Of a stretch of DNA of 64,000 bases, positions 27,014 through 37,544 are shown in pieces. Numbering within the stretch: position 1 is the stretch's first letter; every line of letters begins with the position of its first letter. Origin of the DNA: Desertivirga xinjiangensis (GTDB lineage Bacteria > Bacteroidota > Bacteroidia > Sphingobacteriales > Sphingobacteriaceae); NCBI RefSeq assembly GCF_024436435.1, contig NZ_JAFMZP010000001.1:496001-560000 (forward strand). The letters run 5' to 3'. Position numbers and translations under genes: made by a program. A model generated the notes under the pieces. It saw nothing but the letters and a program-made list of their open reading frames with translations. It did not search any database and was not told where the DNA came from.

Positions 27014-30000
27014 ATGACAAGGAAGCGAACCAATTGTTATTTCTATAATAGTATGATTTTTTTAACAAAAATGATTTCGATCAGTCCATTCAGCTCTACC
27101 TGCTGGCACAGGTTTGTGATGATAAAAGCAGCGTTTGTTATGCTGGCTATCATGTTCGGACTTAGGGTTTCAGCGCAGGAACCGCTTGTGATCCTTTCGG
27201 GAAACGTGAAGGCACAGAATGGCGAAGCTTTGCCTGGGGTGACTATAAAGGTAAAAGGAAGCAATCAGGGAACAAGCACTTTGACTGACGGGACTTTCAA
27301 GCTAAGGTTGAACCAACAAAAAGGTACGCTGGTATTTTCTTTTATCGGCTTTAGTTCGCAGGAGGTATTGTTTGACGGAGCTTTTAATAATACGATCCAT
27401 TTAAATGTTATTTTAAGGGAAGGAGCTGGGGAGCTGGACGAAGTTGTTGTTATTGGCTATGGTACAGTGAAGAAAAGTGACCTTACGGGCACTGTTCAAT
27501 CATTAAAACCCGAAGATCTGGGAAATAACCCGTTTAGTAATGCCGCACAGATGTTACAAGGGCGGGTTACTGGTTTGTATGTTAATAGTGCCGACCAGGA
27601 CCCGGGTACTACGCCGAATATGCAATTGCGGGGAATTGGCTCATTTTCGAGCAATACTCAGCCCTTATTAATTATTGATGGCTTCCCTATGCCAGACCTT
27701 GCTTCAATTAACAGGATCAATCCGGCAGATATACAACAAATAGATGTGCTGAAAGATGCTTCCGCTACCGCGATCTACGGAGCACAGGGAGGGAATGGCG
27801 TTATTATAGTAACGACAAAAAGCGGCAGTGCCGGGAAACTTAAAATTGATTACGGTACTAAGCTCTCTACTCAAACGGTTGCAAAACAAATGGAAATGAT
27901 GAATGCAGACGAGTATATCCGTTTTTACTATGATCTAGCTCATGATCCGTCATTTGCGCATACTTTTTCTCCGGCTTATAACGGTGCTTTCTATCCTGCT
28001 CCCTTAACCAGCCTGGGTACTACAGCTAATACCAATTGGCAGAAAGAGCTTCAAAATAGTAATCTTAATCAGGAACACAATCTGGCTATATCAGGCGGTA
28101 AGGACAACTGGACGTACAGGGTATCCGGAAACCTGTTTGATGGCAATGCCATTATTGGACCCGCCGGATATAACAGGAAAAATTTTGCGTCCAGAATTGG
28201 GTATAAAGGAAAGAAACTTAGCTTAAACCTGGATCTTAACTATTCCCTGGAAGAACGAAATAATGTTAAAAACAATTATGCTGAGGCGCTTCGATATACT
28301 CCTCTAACTAGTCCTTTTGATCAGGGCGGCGATTTGACTCTCCATCCAATTGCTGAGTATTCCAACTGGCTGGCTAATCCTTTATCCAGCGAAAGGTATC
28401 TTGATAACACCTCCGAAAACAATGCTGTACGCCTGTTTGGAACTGCGCGATATGAGTTACTTAAAGGCCTCGCGGTTGAAGGACGGTTGGGCTGGAACAG
28501 GAATTTCTTTGAGCAATTCAGAGAAAATCAGGCCTTTTTGACCAATCTGGAGGAGGTTAGGATTGACAATGCAAACAGTTCAAATCTTTCTGCTGACATT
28601 CTTTTGAACTATAATACCAAACTTGGAGATCATACCATATCTGCAATGGCCGGAACTAACTATCAGACTTTTATCAACCGCGACTCATGGATCAGGGCTA
28701 ACGGGTTTCCGGAACCTGGAATCTCCTACTATAATATAGGAGCAGCAACAGGCGAAATAAGAGAATTTGGAAGTTCCTGGGATGAAAGGACCACCCAGTC
28801 TGCCTTTGGCAGATTTAACTACGATTTTAAGAATACTTACCTGCTTACCGTGAACTTCCGGGTGGACGGTGCAACACAATATGGCTCGGAGAATAAGTTA
28901 GGATATTTTCCTTCCGTTGCCGCGGCATGGAAGATCAGTAATGAAAAGTTTTTTGGTAAGAACGAATACATCAATAACCTAAAACTGAAGCTGGGTTATG
29001 GCTTGTCGGGCAACTCCAATGTCCCGACTGGCCGTACTCAGGCTATCCTGGAATTTTGGCCTACCTATCTCGGTGATCAGACTGTCAATGCCATTCAATG
29101 GCAGGGCGGTTTTATTCCGAACCCTGACCTGCAATGGGAAACTACCAGGATGCTCAATGCGGGCATTGAGTTTGGAAATAAACGGTTCTTTGCAGAGCTT
29201 AATTATTATTCGAAGAATTCTGAAGACCTGATCCTTGACCGGCAGGTTCCTACAGAGTTAGGTTATACCACTATAACCCTGAACAAAGGCGAGATGAGAA
29301 ATCACGGTATTGAAGGGAAAATTGACTTTTACTTAGATCTGTTTGGCGGAGCTGTACGTTGGAAACCTAGTATCTGGGCCTCGTATAACCGTAACGAGAT
29401 CACCAACCTTGATGGTGACAAGATCAATTCGTATAATGTGTGGCTTGAAGAATGGAATGCTGGCAATACAGGTTTAAGGCAGGAGGGATATCCGCTAAAC
29501 ACATTATGGGGATATAATTTTACCGGAATATGGGGACAAGAAGAAAAAGAGCAGGCGCAGAGCTATGGGGCCTTGCCTGGCGACCCGAAATACCGGGATC
29601 TAAACGATGACGGAAAAATAGATAATGATGATAAGCAGTACCTTGGAAACGCTGACCCTAAGTATCTGGCCGGATTTTCTTCCACTTTCAACTTCAAAAA
29701 CTTCCAGCTTTATTTTATGCTAGATGGTGTGTTTGATAAAAAAGTCATCAACTCAAACCGCTTGTTTTATACTAATCCATATTTCAGGGGCTATGCAAAC
29801 CTTTCAACGGAAGCGCTTGACCGCTGGACTCCCGATCACCAGGATACCGACATTCCGGCTTTGACCAGGGCTCCGCAAAAGGAACTGATCACAAGTTCCT
29901 GGAGTGTTCAGGATGCTTCTTTTGCAAGATTAAGAGAACTTTCTGTCTCATACAAACTGCCTGCAAAAACAAGCCGGTTTGTTAGAGATGTCAGCCTGTT

Positions 30001-30133
30001 CGCTTCGGCCAATAATGTATTCACCATAACCCGGTATAAAGGTGTAAATCCAGATATTGCCGGAATAGATAATCAATGGAACGTACTGCCTTTTTCGAGG
30101 ACATGGACGCTGGGTGTTAACTTCTCCTTATAA
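27014..30133 (+). CDS. SusC-family TonB-dependent transporter (PUL 2, galactan type)
   Basis: About 1039 residues from ATG 27014; the frame is also open from a TTG at 26987, and ATG 27119 would give the most compact signal peptide (M-I-K-A-A-F to S-A-Q). There is no STN domain, in keeping with control by the hybrid two-component system. A carboxypeptidase-regulatory-like domain (P-G-V-T-I-K-V-K-G, F-S-F-I-G-F) is followed by V-V-V-I-G-Y-G-T-V and the plug, then a barrel ending in L-G-V-N-F-S-L. It is divergent from the glycerophosphodiesterase. SusD follows 13 bases downstream. Confidence 0.94.
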   Translation: MTRKRTNCYFYNSMIFLTKMISISPFSSTCWHRFVMIKAAFVMLAIMFGLRVSAQEPLVILSGNVKAQNGEALPGVTIKVKGSNQGTSTLTDGTFKLRLNQQKGTLVFSFIGFSSQEVLFDGAFNNTIHLNVILREGAGELDEVVVIGYGTVKKSDLTGTVQSLKPEDLGNNPFSNAAQMLQGRVTGLYVNSADQDPGTTPNMQLRGIGSFSSNTQPLLIIDGFPMPDLASINRINPADIQQIDVLKDASATAIYGAQGGNGVIIVTTKSGSAGKLKIDYGTKLSTQTVAKQMEMMNADEYIRFYYDLAHDPSFAHTFSPAYNGAFYPAPLTSLGTTANTNWQKELQNSNLNQEHNLAISGGKDNWTYRVSGNLFDGNAIIGPAGYNRKNFASRIGYKGKKLSLNLDLNYSLEERNNVKNNYAEALRYTPLTSPFDQGGDLTLHPIAEYSNWLANPLSSERYLDNTSENNAVRLFGTARYELLKGLAVEGRLGWNRNFFEQFRENQAFLTNLEEVRIDNANSSNLSADILLNYNTKLGDHTISAMAGTNYQTFINRDSWIRANGFPEPGISYYNIGAATGEIREFGSSWDERTTQSAFGRFNYDFKNTYLLTVNFRVDGATQYGSENKLGYFPSVAAAWKISNEKFFGKNEYINNLKLKLGYGLSGNSNVPTGRTQAILEFWPTYLGDQTVNAIQWQGGFIPNPDLQWETTRMLNAGIEFGNKRFFAELNYYSKNSEDLILDRQVPTELGYTTITLNKGEMRNHGIEGKIDFYLDLFGGAVRWKPSIWASYNRNEITNLDGDKINSYNVWLEEWNAGNTGLRQEGYPLNTLWGYNFTGIWGQEEKEQAQSYGALPGDPKYRDLNDDGKIDNDDKQYLGNADPKYLAGFSSTFNFKNFQLYFMLDGVFDKKVINSNRLFYTNPYFRGYANLSTEALDRWTPDHQDTDIPALTRAPQKELITSSWSVQDASFARLRELSVSYKLPAKTSRFVRDVSLFASANNVFTITRYKGVNPDIAGIDNQWNVLPFSRTWTLGVNFSL

Positions 30134-30146
30134 TTAATAACGAACG

Positions 30147-31619
30147 ATGAACAAGTTAATAGTTAAAAATCTTTTTTTTCTTTTTACCCTGTTGTTTTTT
30201 GCCGGATGTAAAAAGAACCTTGAAGAAAAAATTTACGGAAATGCTAACGATACGAACTTCTGGGAAACTGAAGGCGATTTTAAGATTGCGATAAATTCAG
30301 CTTATGGTCGTTTGGGAACTCCCTGGAAAGGGTTTTCTTTATGGCAGTTCGCCATTGAAGATCTTAGTACTGATTATGGATACGGCGGTTATTCCGATTC
30401 CCGTCCTTATTCCAGCTATACCGGCTGGTCGTCCTCAAATCCTCAATCTATTGACTGGGGGCTGTGGAGCTATCTCTGGCAGGGAGTTAGTTACTGTAAT
30501 AAAATAATTGATAAGGCAGAGTCAGCAAATATTCCTGAAGATGCAAAAGGAAGGTTTATTGCTGAAGCCAAGGCCTTGCGTGCGTTTACGTATTTTAATT
30601 TAGTTAATTGGTTTGGAGGGGTGCCTCTTGTTACAAGTTCCGTAGAGGTACCCCTTTCTATTCCCAGGGCAACTGCTGCCGAAACGTATGCATTAATTGA
30701 AAGGGATCTTAGCGAGGCTATAGAGCTGCTACCCTCTAAGAGTACCTTAGTTGCTGCGGGTGAAAGGGAATACGGCAGGCTAACTAAAGGTGGTGCACAA
30801 GGCTTACTGGCAAGGGCATATCTGCAGCAAAAGAAATGGTCCGAAGTTGAAAAGATGAGTTCCGACATTATAGCGAGCAGGGAATATCGTCTTATCGAAG
30901 ATTACACAAACATCTTTTCCCTTGCTAATGAAGGATTTAAGAATGAAGAAATATTGTGGTCCCTGGCTTTTGGAGGTATGCAAAATGGTGTACGTATAAA
31001 TGGAATGTACCTCCAGGTGTATTTGTATAAAGCGCCAGGTTATCCGGCATATAGTAGTTACTCTTCCTGGGGAGGAAACATGGCTGTTTCAAATGAGTTC
31101 TATGAATCCTTTAGTGCTGATGACGAGAGAAGGAAGTTATTGGTGCGTGAATATAGAGACCAAAGCGGCGCAACCAGGATCAGTAATCCGGTTATGATGA
31201 TAAAATACCCGGAAGATCTTACCAATTCAGACAAGGAAATTTCATCAACAGATTATATTGTGGTACGTTATGCCGATGTGTTGCTTATGAGGGCGGAGGC
31301 TTTAAATGAATTAGGTAGGCTCGACGATGCAATTGAGGTACTTAACGAAGTTAGGGAACGTGCAGATCTACCGGAACTGGAAACTGCTGATTTTGATAAA
31401 ATCAGCCTGAGCAATCATATTTATAAAGAACGGAGATGGGAGCTCTACTTTGAGGGTCATGGTAAGCGTGACATGACGAGATTCGGAACACTGCTCGAGC
31501 ATATTAAAAAAGTGTCAGCTGATGCAGGCGACGATCCGGAGCGATATCTCCTCTTGCCGCTGCCTACCTCAGCTCTGAGTGCTAATCCGGCGCTGAAACA
31601 GAATCCAGGATTCAAATAA
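30147..31619 (+). CDS. SusD/RagB-family lipoprotein (PUL 2)
   Basis: A 490-residue surface lipoprotein with lipobox Cys21 (F-F-A-G-C). It shows the SusD pattern: A-E-A-K-A-L-R-A-F-T-Y-F-N-L-V in the N-terminal half, and V-R-Y-A-D-V-L-L-M-R-A-E-A-L-N-E with E-R-R-W-E-L-Y-F-E-G-H-G-K-R-D near the C-terminus. It works as the binding lid of the SusC encoded 13 bases upstream. By locus type it should bind beta-1,4-galactan oligosaccharides, which is inference from the GH53/GH2 genes downstream. Confidence 0.94.
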   Translation: MNKLIVKNLFFLFTLLFFAGCKKNLEEKIYGNANDTNFWETEGDFKIAINSAYGRLGTPWKGFSLWQFAIEDLSTDYGYGGYSDSRPYSSYTGWSSSNPQSIDWGLWSYLWQGVSYCNKIIDKAESANIPEDAKGRFIAEAKALRAFTYFNLVNWFGGVPLVTSSVEVPLSIPRATAAETYALIERDLSEAIELLPSKSTLVAAGEREYGRLTKGGAQGLLARAYLQQKKWSEVEKMSSDIIASREYRLIEDYTNIFSLANEGFKNEEILWSLAFGGMQNGVRINGMYLQVYLYKAPGYPAYSSYSSWGGNMAVSNEFYESFSADDERRKLLVREYRDQSGATRISNPVMMIKYPEDLTNSDKEISSTDYIVVRYADVLLMRAEALNELGRLDDAIEVLNEVRERADLPELETADFDKISLSNHIYKERRWELYFEGHGKRDMTRFGTLLEHIKKVSADAGDDPERYLLLPLPTSALSANPALKQNPGFK

Positions 31620-31664
31620 AAGATAATACCACGATAAACCCAGAATAAGCTTATAACACAGGTT

Positions 31665-32792
31665 ATGAAATTGAAAAAATTACTTATCTTATTAATTTTC
31701 TTCTGCGGCTTACTGGCCTGCAAAAAAGAAGACTACAGTGACAGGGTTTTCCGGACTTACCTGGCTTTTGAAATAGATTCTGCTGAAAATTTCCATGAAA
31801 AGATAGTTGAGGGAGTTTCAGAAGGTCAATATAAACCAGGTTCGAAGTCTTTGTTCCTTGTTGGTATAAATGAAGCAAAGGCCGTCTACTCAAATCAGAG
31901 TAGCAGTCAGGCTGAAACAGACAGTGCGTACTTTAAGCTGAAGAGAGACATGGAAGCGTTCAACGATTTTATGAACCCTTATGTGAGCGCTCTTCGTACC
32001 CTTGTAACTGAGTCCAGAGAACTTCTTGATAATACTCATGAAGGCAGCTCGGAGGGTGAGGTTGAACCGGGCGCAAAAGCAGTATTCGAAGCTGAAATAT
32101 TAAAAGCACAGGATGCTGCAGAAAAAGGAGGATTAACCCAAAAGCAGGTAAACATTTTATATGAAGATCTTCTTCTAGCTTTTACCACGTTCGAAGGGAA
32201 GATCGCCGGTGCTGTAAATGTCAAAATAGTCAATAACAGTTTTGAAGGAGTGGGTACCCCGATGCCAATTACCAGTATACCAGGCTGGAATTCAGCCGGG
32301 CCGAAATTCGCCTGGTTGACGAAAGTAGCGGGATCTGTAAGTGTGTCAAATGCACCGGACGGGCGTTTGGTACTTTATACGGGGGCTTATATAAATCCTA
32401 TATGGCAGCAACTAAAGGAAACTGTACATCCTGGCAGCAAATATACTTTGAGCTTTAAGGCTGATATTCAGTCAAGTCCGGCAAACTGGACAGGAGCGGT
32501 GTTTAATACTTTTGTACGTGCCGAAGTGATCGTATTTAACGGAGCCACAGGCGACCTGAACAATATCACTGTTCTTTCCACTAAAGATCATAATCTGGGT
32601 ATCTCTAAAACCCCGATAGGGTTTAATGAATTCTCCCAGGTAATCGATATTCCCGAAAGTTCGCCTTTAAACGGAAAGCCAATGGGAATCCGCTTGCTCA
32701 CTTTTGAAGATCATTTTGTTGTCACAGAGGAGATCTGGTCCGAAACATGGATCTATCTTGATGATGTCAAAATGAAGCGGGCGAAAGATTAG
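31665..32792 (+). CDS. Surface glycan-binding lipoprotein (SusE/F position, PUL 2)
   Basis: A 375-residue lipoprotein (lipobox Cys19, G-L-L-A-C). Residues about 35-185 form two alpha-helical FIVAR/DUF4972-like repeats, each containing the phrase E-G-x-x-E-G-x-x-x-P-G-(S/A)-K. Residues about 190-375 look like a carbohydrate-binding beta-sandwich (N-N-S-F-E-G-V-G-T, then W-I-Y-L-D-D-V-K). It occupies the place of the non-SusD surface binding protein in galactan PULs. A strong terminator follows 76 bases after the stop. The repeat assignment is from pattern, and the ligand is inferred. Confidence 0.72.
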   Translation: MKLKKLLILLIFFCGLLACKKEDYSDRVFRTYLAFEIDSAENFHEKIVEGVSEGQYKPGSKSLFLVGINEAKAVYSNQSSSQAETDSAYFKLKRDMEAFNDFMNPYVSALRTLVTESRELLDNTHEGSSEGEVEPGAKAVFEAEILKAQDAAEKGGLTQKQVNILYEDLLLAFTTFEGKIAGAVNVKIVNNSFEGVGTPMPITSIPGWNSAGPKFAWLTKVAGSVSVSNAPDGRLVLYTGAYINPIWQQLKETVHPGSKYTLSFKADIQSSPANWTGAVFNTFVRAEVIVFNGATGDLNNITVLSTKDHNLGISKTPIGFNEFSQVIDIPESSPLNGKPMGIRLLTFEDHFVVTEEIWSETWIYLDDVKMKRAKD

Positions 32793-32867
32793 CTACAGTA
32801 ATATAAATAGTTTTTAGAATGATACTGCTCACAGTGCCTGATGAATGGATGAAAAACGGGTGTCTGT

Positions 32868-32900
32868 ACTGCCAGGCAGGTAAAACTCCTGGCAGTTTTT
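32868..32900 (+). terminator. Intrinsic terminator after the PUL 2 susCD operon
   Basis: ACTGCCAGG (32868-32876) pairs perfectly with CCTGGCAGT (32888-32896), and five T residues follow (32896-32900). It separates the transport genes from the GH53/GH2 genes, so these may be transcribed separately or by partial readthrough. Confidence 0.8.
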
Positions 32901-32927
32901 AATAATTTACAATATAACCTGAGAACA

Positions 32928-33020
32928 ATGGGCTTTCAACTACTGAAACTTGTCTTCACCTTTATTCTGATTATTGCTCTTTGCCTGCTTGTCCTCACAA
33001 TTTTTATATATCCTTTTTAG
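32928..33020 (+). CDS. Possible 30-residue single-membrane-helix peptide
   Basis: ATG 32928 to TAG 33020 encodes 30 residues beginning M-G-F-Q-L-L-K and then an uninterrupted hydrophobic run (L-V-F-T-F-I-L-I-I-A-L-C-L-L-V-L-T-I-F-I) ending Y-P-F. It lies between the terminator and the GH53 gene, 28 bases before the GH53 start. A membrane helix with a basic residue near its start is what one expects of a real small membrane protein, but chance is possible at this length and no conserved relative is known to me. Confidence 0.3.
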   Translation: MGFQLLKLVFTFILIIALCLLVLTIFIYPF

Positions 33021-33048
33021 GTTTTATTTGTGTTAAATAGTAAAAATT

Positions 33049-35044
33049 ATGAAACTCCTGTCAACTCTGATGCTCGTACTTTTATGCCTGTTCATAAGGC
33101 ATTACTCGTTTTCTCAAACCTTGGCTAAGGGGGCCGATATCAGCTGGCTGACCCAGATGGAAGCACAAAATATAAAGTTCTATAATAGCGCCGGTGTTCA
33201 AAAGGATCTGATTCCTATCCTGAAAGAGAAGGGTATGAACAGTATCCGGCTGAGGGTATGGGTGAACCCCGTTGATGGCTGGAATAATATGGCGGATGTT
33301 CTTGCTAAAGCCATTAGGGCCAAGAGCAACGGCATGAGGATCATGATCGATTTTCACTACAGCGATACCTGGGCTGATCCTGGGGATCAGCTTAAGCCAG
33401 CAAACTGGTCAGGGCAAAACTTAGCTGCGTTAAAGGCTTCCGTATATAATCATACGTATAGTGTGTTAAATACATTAAAGGAAAATCAGATCACCCCTGA
33501 ATGGGTTCAGGTGGGCAATGAAACCAATAACGGAATGCTCTGGGAAGAAGGTAAAGCAAGTGTTAATGAACAACTTTGCGCAGCTTCTCAATTCTGGCTA
33601 TGATGCGGTTAAAGCTATTGATCCCTTAATTAAGGTGATTGTTCACCTTTCGAACGGATACGATAATACTCTATTTCGCTGGATGTTTGATGGCCTGAAA
33701 AATAACTCGGCCAAATGGGATGTGATCGGGATGTCTTTATATCCTTCTGCGAACGATTGGCAAACTTTAAATGCTCAATGTCTGGCTAATATGAATGATA
33801 TGGTTTCCAGGTATGGGAAAGAGGTGATGATCGCTGAGATCGGAATGCCGGCAAGCTCAGCTACCGAAAGTAAGGCGTTCATTGCTGATCTTTTAACCAA
33901 AGTGAGGTCTGTTCCGGAAGGAAAAGCGCTGGGCGTTTTTTACTGGGAACCTCAGGCCTATAATGGCTGGCAGGGCTATGGTAAAGGGGCATTTGATGAT
34001 ACTGGTAAACCGACCATTGCCATGGATGCATTCCTGGAAAACGTTCCCTTAGTAAACCATGTGCTTAACCCTGGTTTTGACGCCGATAATTCCGCTACTC
34101 AAACGCCTCAGGCCTGGACGGAATCTGGTGAAGTTGCTGCTTCATCTACCAAATGGGGAAATGGCTGGAACCCGGAAGGCAATTACTCACTTGGACATTG
34201 GCTGGCTACAGCTTATAAGGCAGATACCTACCAAACCATCTTTCTTCCTAATGGAACTTATAAACTAAGTGCCTTTGCGGTTGGCGGGGCTAACTTTAAT
34301 AAATTTCAGATGTATGCTAAAGGCTTCGGAAGCCAGGATATTTCAATCGATATTTCCGCCAGTTCTACCTGGAAAGAAGTGAGCATTCCAGTAATTACCG
34401 TTACTACAGGTCAGATAACTATCGGCTTTCACTCGGATGCAAATGCTGGCGGCTGGATGAATATAGACAAAGTCTCTTTAACTGTTAATACCACTTTGCC
34501 GGTACGACTGAAGTCTTTCAAAGCCAACCGAAAAGCAAATGGTATTGACCTGGTTTGGCAAACGTTGTCGGAACAAAATAATCAATACTTTATTCTTGAA
34601 AGGAGCTCGAATGGAAAAGACTTTGAGCAAATAGGCCTTTTAGAAGGAAACGGTAATAAAACTTCTTTCTCCGAATACCAATTTACAGACCACGAGTCAA
34701 AAGCCGGATCAAATTATTATAAGCTCAGCCAGGTTGATTTTAACGGGCATCAGGAATTACTTGGATTAACTTCAGTGAGTGGGCTGCGCCAACAGGAGCA
34801 GATACCGGTTATTTATCCGAATCCAGCCAGGAACGAGGTGTTTATCAAGTTTCCTGAGGCAGAGGCTGATCCGATACGCGTCCAGCTGTTTTCTACCAGA
34901 GGAGAACTTGTCTCAGCCGAAAATATTGCCAGCGGAAAAGATGTTACGCGACTGAATCTTCAGGGGCTTAATGCTGGCTTGTATTTCTTGAAAATAATTT
35001 ATCCCGGTTATTTTAGCTCAAGACCGCTCTTAGTCAATAACTAG
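33049..35044 (+). pseudogene. GH53 endo-beta-1,4-galactanase with T9SS domain, frameshifted
   Basis: Two overlapping frames encode one enzyme. Frame 1 (33049 to about 33567) has the signal peptide and the GH53 barrel start with V-G-N-E-T-N-N-G, where E158 is the expected acid/base. The family then continues in the +1 frame from 33569 (N-N-F-A-Q-L-L-N), with the nucleophile in M-I-A-E-I-G-M-P. The break lies just after codon 173, at AATG (33565-33568), and fits loss of two bases or gain of one. Downstream are a carbohydrate-binding-like beta domain, a linker and a type A T9SS sorting domain (Y-P-N-P-A-R-N-E). Unless read through by frameshifting, or a sequence error, the product is a 184-residue fragment. 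Confidence 0.85.
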
Positions 35045-35072
35045 TGTTAAGAAGTAAATTATTAAGTATTTC

Positions 35073-37494
35073 ATGAGATTTTGTGCACTTTCTTTAGTTC
35101 TGATCCTATTGTGCTTTCCAGGCGCCACCCAGACCCGTACTGAAATGGTCTTAAATACAGGATGGAAATTTTAAAGGGGGAAAAATGAATATAGCTGGCA
35201 GAAAGATTTTAACGATAAAAGCTGGCAAGCGGTATCTGTGCCCCATGATTGGGCCATCTATGGGCCTTTCGACAAGGAAATAGATAAACAAGTGGTTGCC
35301 ATTTTGCAAAATGGCGAGAGTATTCCGACTGAGAAAACGGGACGTACAGGATCTTTGCCCTATATTGGCGAAGGCTGGTACCGAAACCATTTTACCCTCC
35401 CTGATTACAAGAAAGGGCAAAAAGTGTTGATCCTTTTTGAAGGCGCAATGAGTGAACCGAAGATCTATGTTAATGGAAAGAAGGCAGGTGAATGGAATTA
35501 CGGATACAGTTATTTCTATTTCGATATCACGAAACACGTATTGGCTGGAGAACAAAATACCCTGGCTGTTCAGTTAGCTAACAAAGGACTTTCTTCGCGA
35601 TGGTACCCGGGGGCTGGTTTATATCGCAACGTTCGCATCATAGTAAAGAATGAAGACAGTATTGACCAGTGGGGAACTAATATCACGACTCCGTATATCT
35701 CAGATGATCTGGCGAAGGTGAACATCAAAACAAAAGTGTCTGGAAATGATCTTCGATTAAAAACGTATATTTTTGATGCCGCAGGAGATACAGTCGCCTC
35801 TGCTGAAACTAATACCCTTTTTGGAAAAGAGTTTGATCAGGACATTGCCGTGGATAATCCTAAACTATGGAGCCCGGAAACACCTTATCTGTACAAGGCA
35901 GTAACACGTTTGTATCGAGGGAGGATACTGAAGGATGAAACTACCACTCGTTTCGGTATCCGGGAGATCAGTTACAAACCCGGGGAAGGCTTTAAACTGA
36001 ATGGCAAAACTCGTAAGTTTAAGGGTGTTTGCTTGCATCATGATCTAGGTCCCCTTGGTTCTGCTGTGAATACAGCGGCTTTAAGGAGACAATTAAGGAT
36101 CTTAAAGGATATGGGCTGCGACGCGATCAGGAGTTCACATAATATGCCTTCTGGAGCAGCTGGAACTATGCGACGACATGGGCTTTATGTTCCTTGCCGA
36201 AACTTTTGATGAATGGGCAAAGCCCAAGGTAGAAAATGGTTACAACCGATTTTTTCATACCGATGCAGAGAAGGACGTTGTTAACCTTATACACGCAACC
36301 CGAAATCATCCTTGTATCGTGATGTGGAGCTCCGGCAATGAGGTTCCCGACCAATGGGGATCGGAGGGAGTAAAACGTGCAAAATGGCTTCAGGATATTT
36401 TTCACCGCGAAGACCCAACCCGCCCTGTTACGGTAGGGATGGATCAGGTAAAGGCAACCATGGCTTCCGGTTTTGGTGCTGTGCTTGACGTTCCTGGTTT
36501 AAATTACCGTACACATCTTTATGAAGAGGCTTACAAACAGTTTCCACAGGGCTTTATTCTGGGTTCAGAAACAGCTTCCACCGTTAGCTCAAGAGGAATA
36601 TACAAGTTTCCGGTAGTAAAGGGCATTGAAAAGACTTACGATGATCACCAGTGTTCTTCATACGATTTAGAATACTGTAGCTGGTCGAATCTCCCCGAGG
36701 AGGATTTCATCCTGCAGGATACAAAGGACTGGACTATTGGTCAGTTCGTTTGGACCGGGTTTGATTACCTGGGTGAACCTACCCCCTACGATAATCAATG
36801 GCCCTCCCGAAGTTCTTACTTCGGAATTAATGACCTGGCGGGCTTGCCTAAAGACAGATTTTACTTGTATAGAAGCCAATGGAATACAAGCGACAATACG
36901 CTTCATATTTTACCTCACTGGAACTGGGAGGGAAGGGAAGGACAGGTAACCCCGGTGTTTGTATATACCAATCATAAAAGCGCTGAGCTTTTTATTAATG
37001 GAATAAGTATGGGTGTGCAGAAGAAAAATGATTCAAGTCCCCAAAGTAAATACCGGTTAATGTGGATGGATGTGAAGTACGAACCAGGAACCATTAAGGT
37101 GGTGGCTTTTGATAATAATGGAAAACCTGTCATCGAAAAAAGCGTAGTAACTGCAGGTAAGCCATACGCCCTGCATTTAGAGGCTGACCGCTCGGTAATA
37201 AATGCGGATGGAATGGACATCTCTTTCGTGACTGTGACTGTTGTTGATGATAAAGGTAATCCTTGCCCAACTGCTAACAATCAGCTTAATTTTAAAGTAC
37301 GTGGTGAGGGTGTATACAGGGCAGCCTGCAATGGTGACGCAACATCGCTGGAGCAATTTCATCTTCCAACAATGAAATTATTTAATGGTAAGCTGGTTGT
37401 TCTGGTGCAATCGACGGATGTGGCTGGCAATATCCAATTGAAGGTTGAGGCAAAGGGATTAAAAGCTGCTGGTATGCAGATTCAATCACGTTAA
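35073..37494 (+). pseudogene. GH2 beta-galactosidase, disrupted by a stop codon and a frameshift
   Basis: ATG 35073 opens a signal peptide and N-T-G-W-K-F, then an in-frame TAA (35172-35174); homology resumes at once (R-G-K-N-E-Y-S-W-Q-K-D-F). The same frame runs through the sugar-binding and immunoglobulin-like domains to A-I-R-S-S-H-N-M-P-S near 36151. It then shifts to the +1 frame, whose reading E-Q-L-E-L-C-D-D-M-G-F-M-F restores the barrel. The acid/base is in S-S-G-N-E-V-P and the nucleophile in G-S-E-T-A-S. The family releases galactose from galacto-oligosaccharides made by the neighbouring GH53. Two lesions make pseudogenisation or assembly error likely. Confidence 0.85.
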
Positions 37495-37495
37495 C

Positions 37496-37536
37496 CCCGG
37501 CAATAGGTGTAACCCGAATTTACACCTATTGCCGGG
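37496..37536. terminator. Bidirectional terminator between GH2 and the LytTR regulator
   Basis: A perfect 17-bp stem (37496-37512 with 37520-37536) around a 7-nt loop, flanked by A-rich sequence on one side and T-rich on the other. It lies between the convergent stops of the GH2 gene (37494) and the response regulator (37545). Confidence 0.85.
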
Positions 37537-37544
37537 TTATGTTA

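Noticed and set aside
33549-33585. Programmed ribosomal frameshift in GH53
   Set aside because: No slippery heptamer, no stimulatory stem and no family precedent; indel or sequence error is simpler.
35238-36209. A separate intact gene of 323 residues for the first part of GH2
   Set aside because: Its start is internal to GH2 homology, which extends upstream to 35073 across a stop codon and downstream into another frame.
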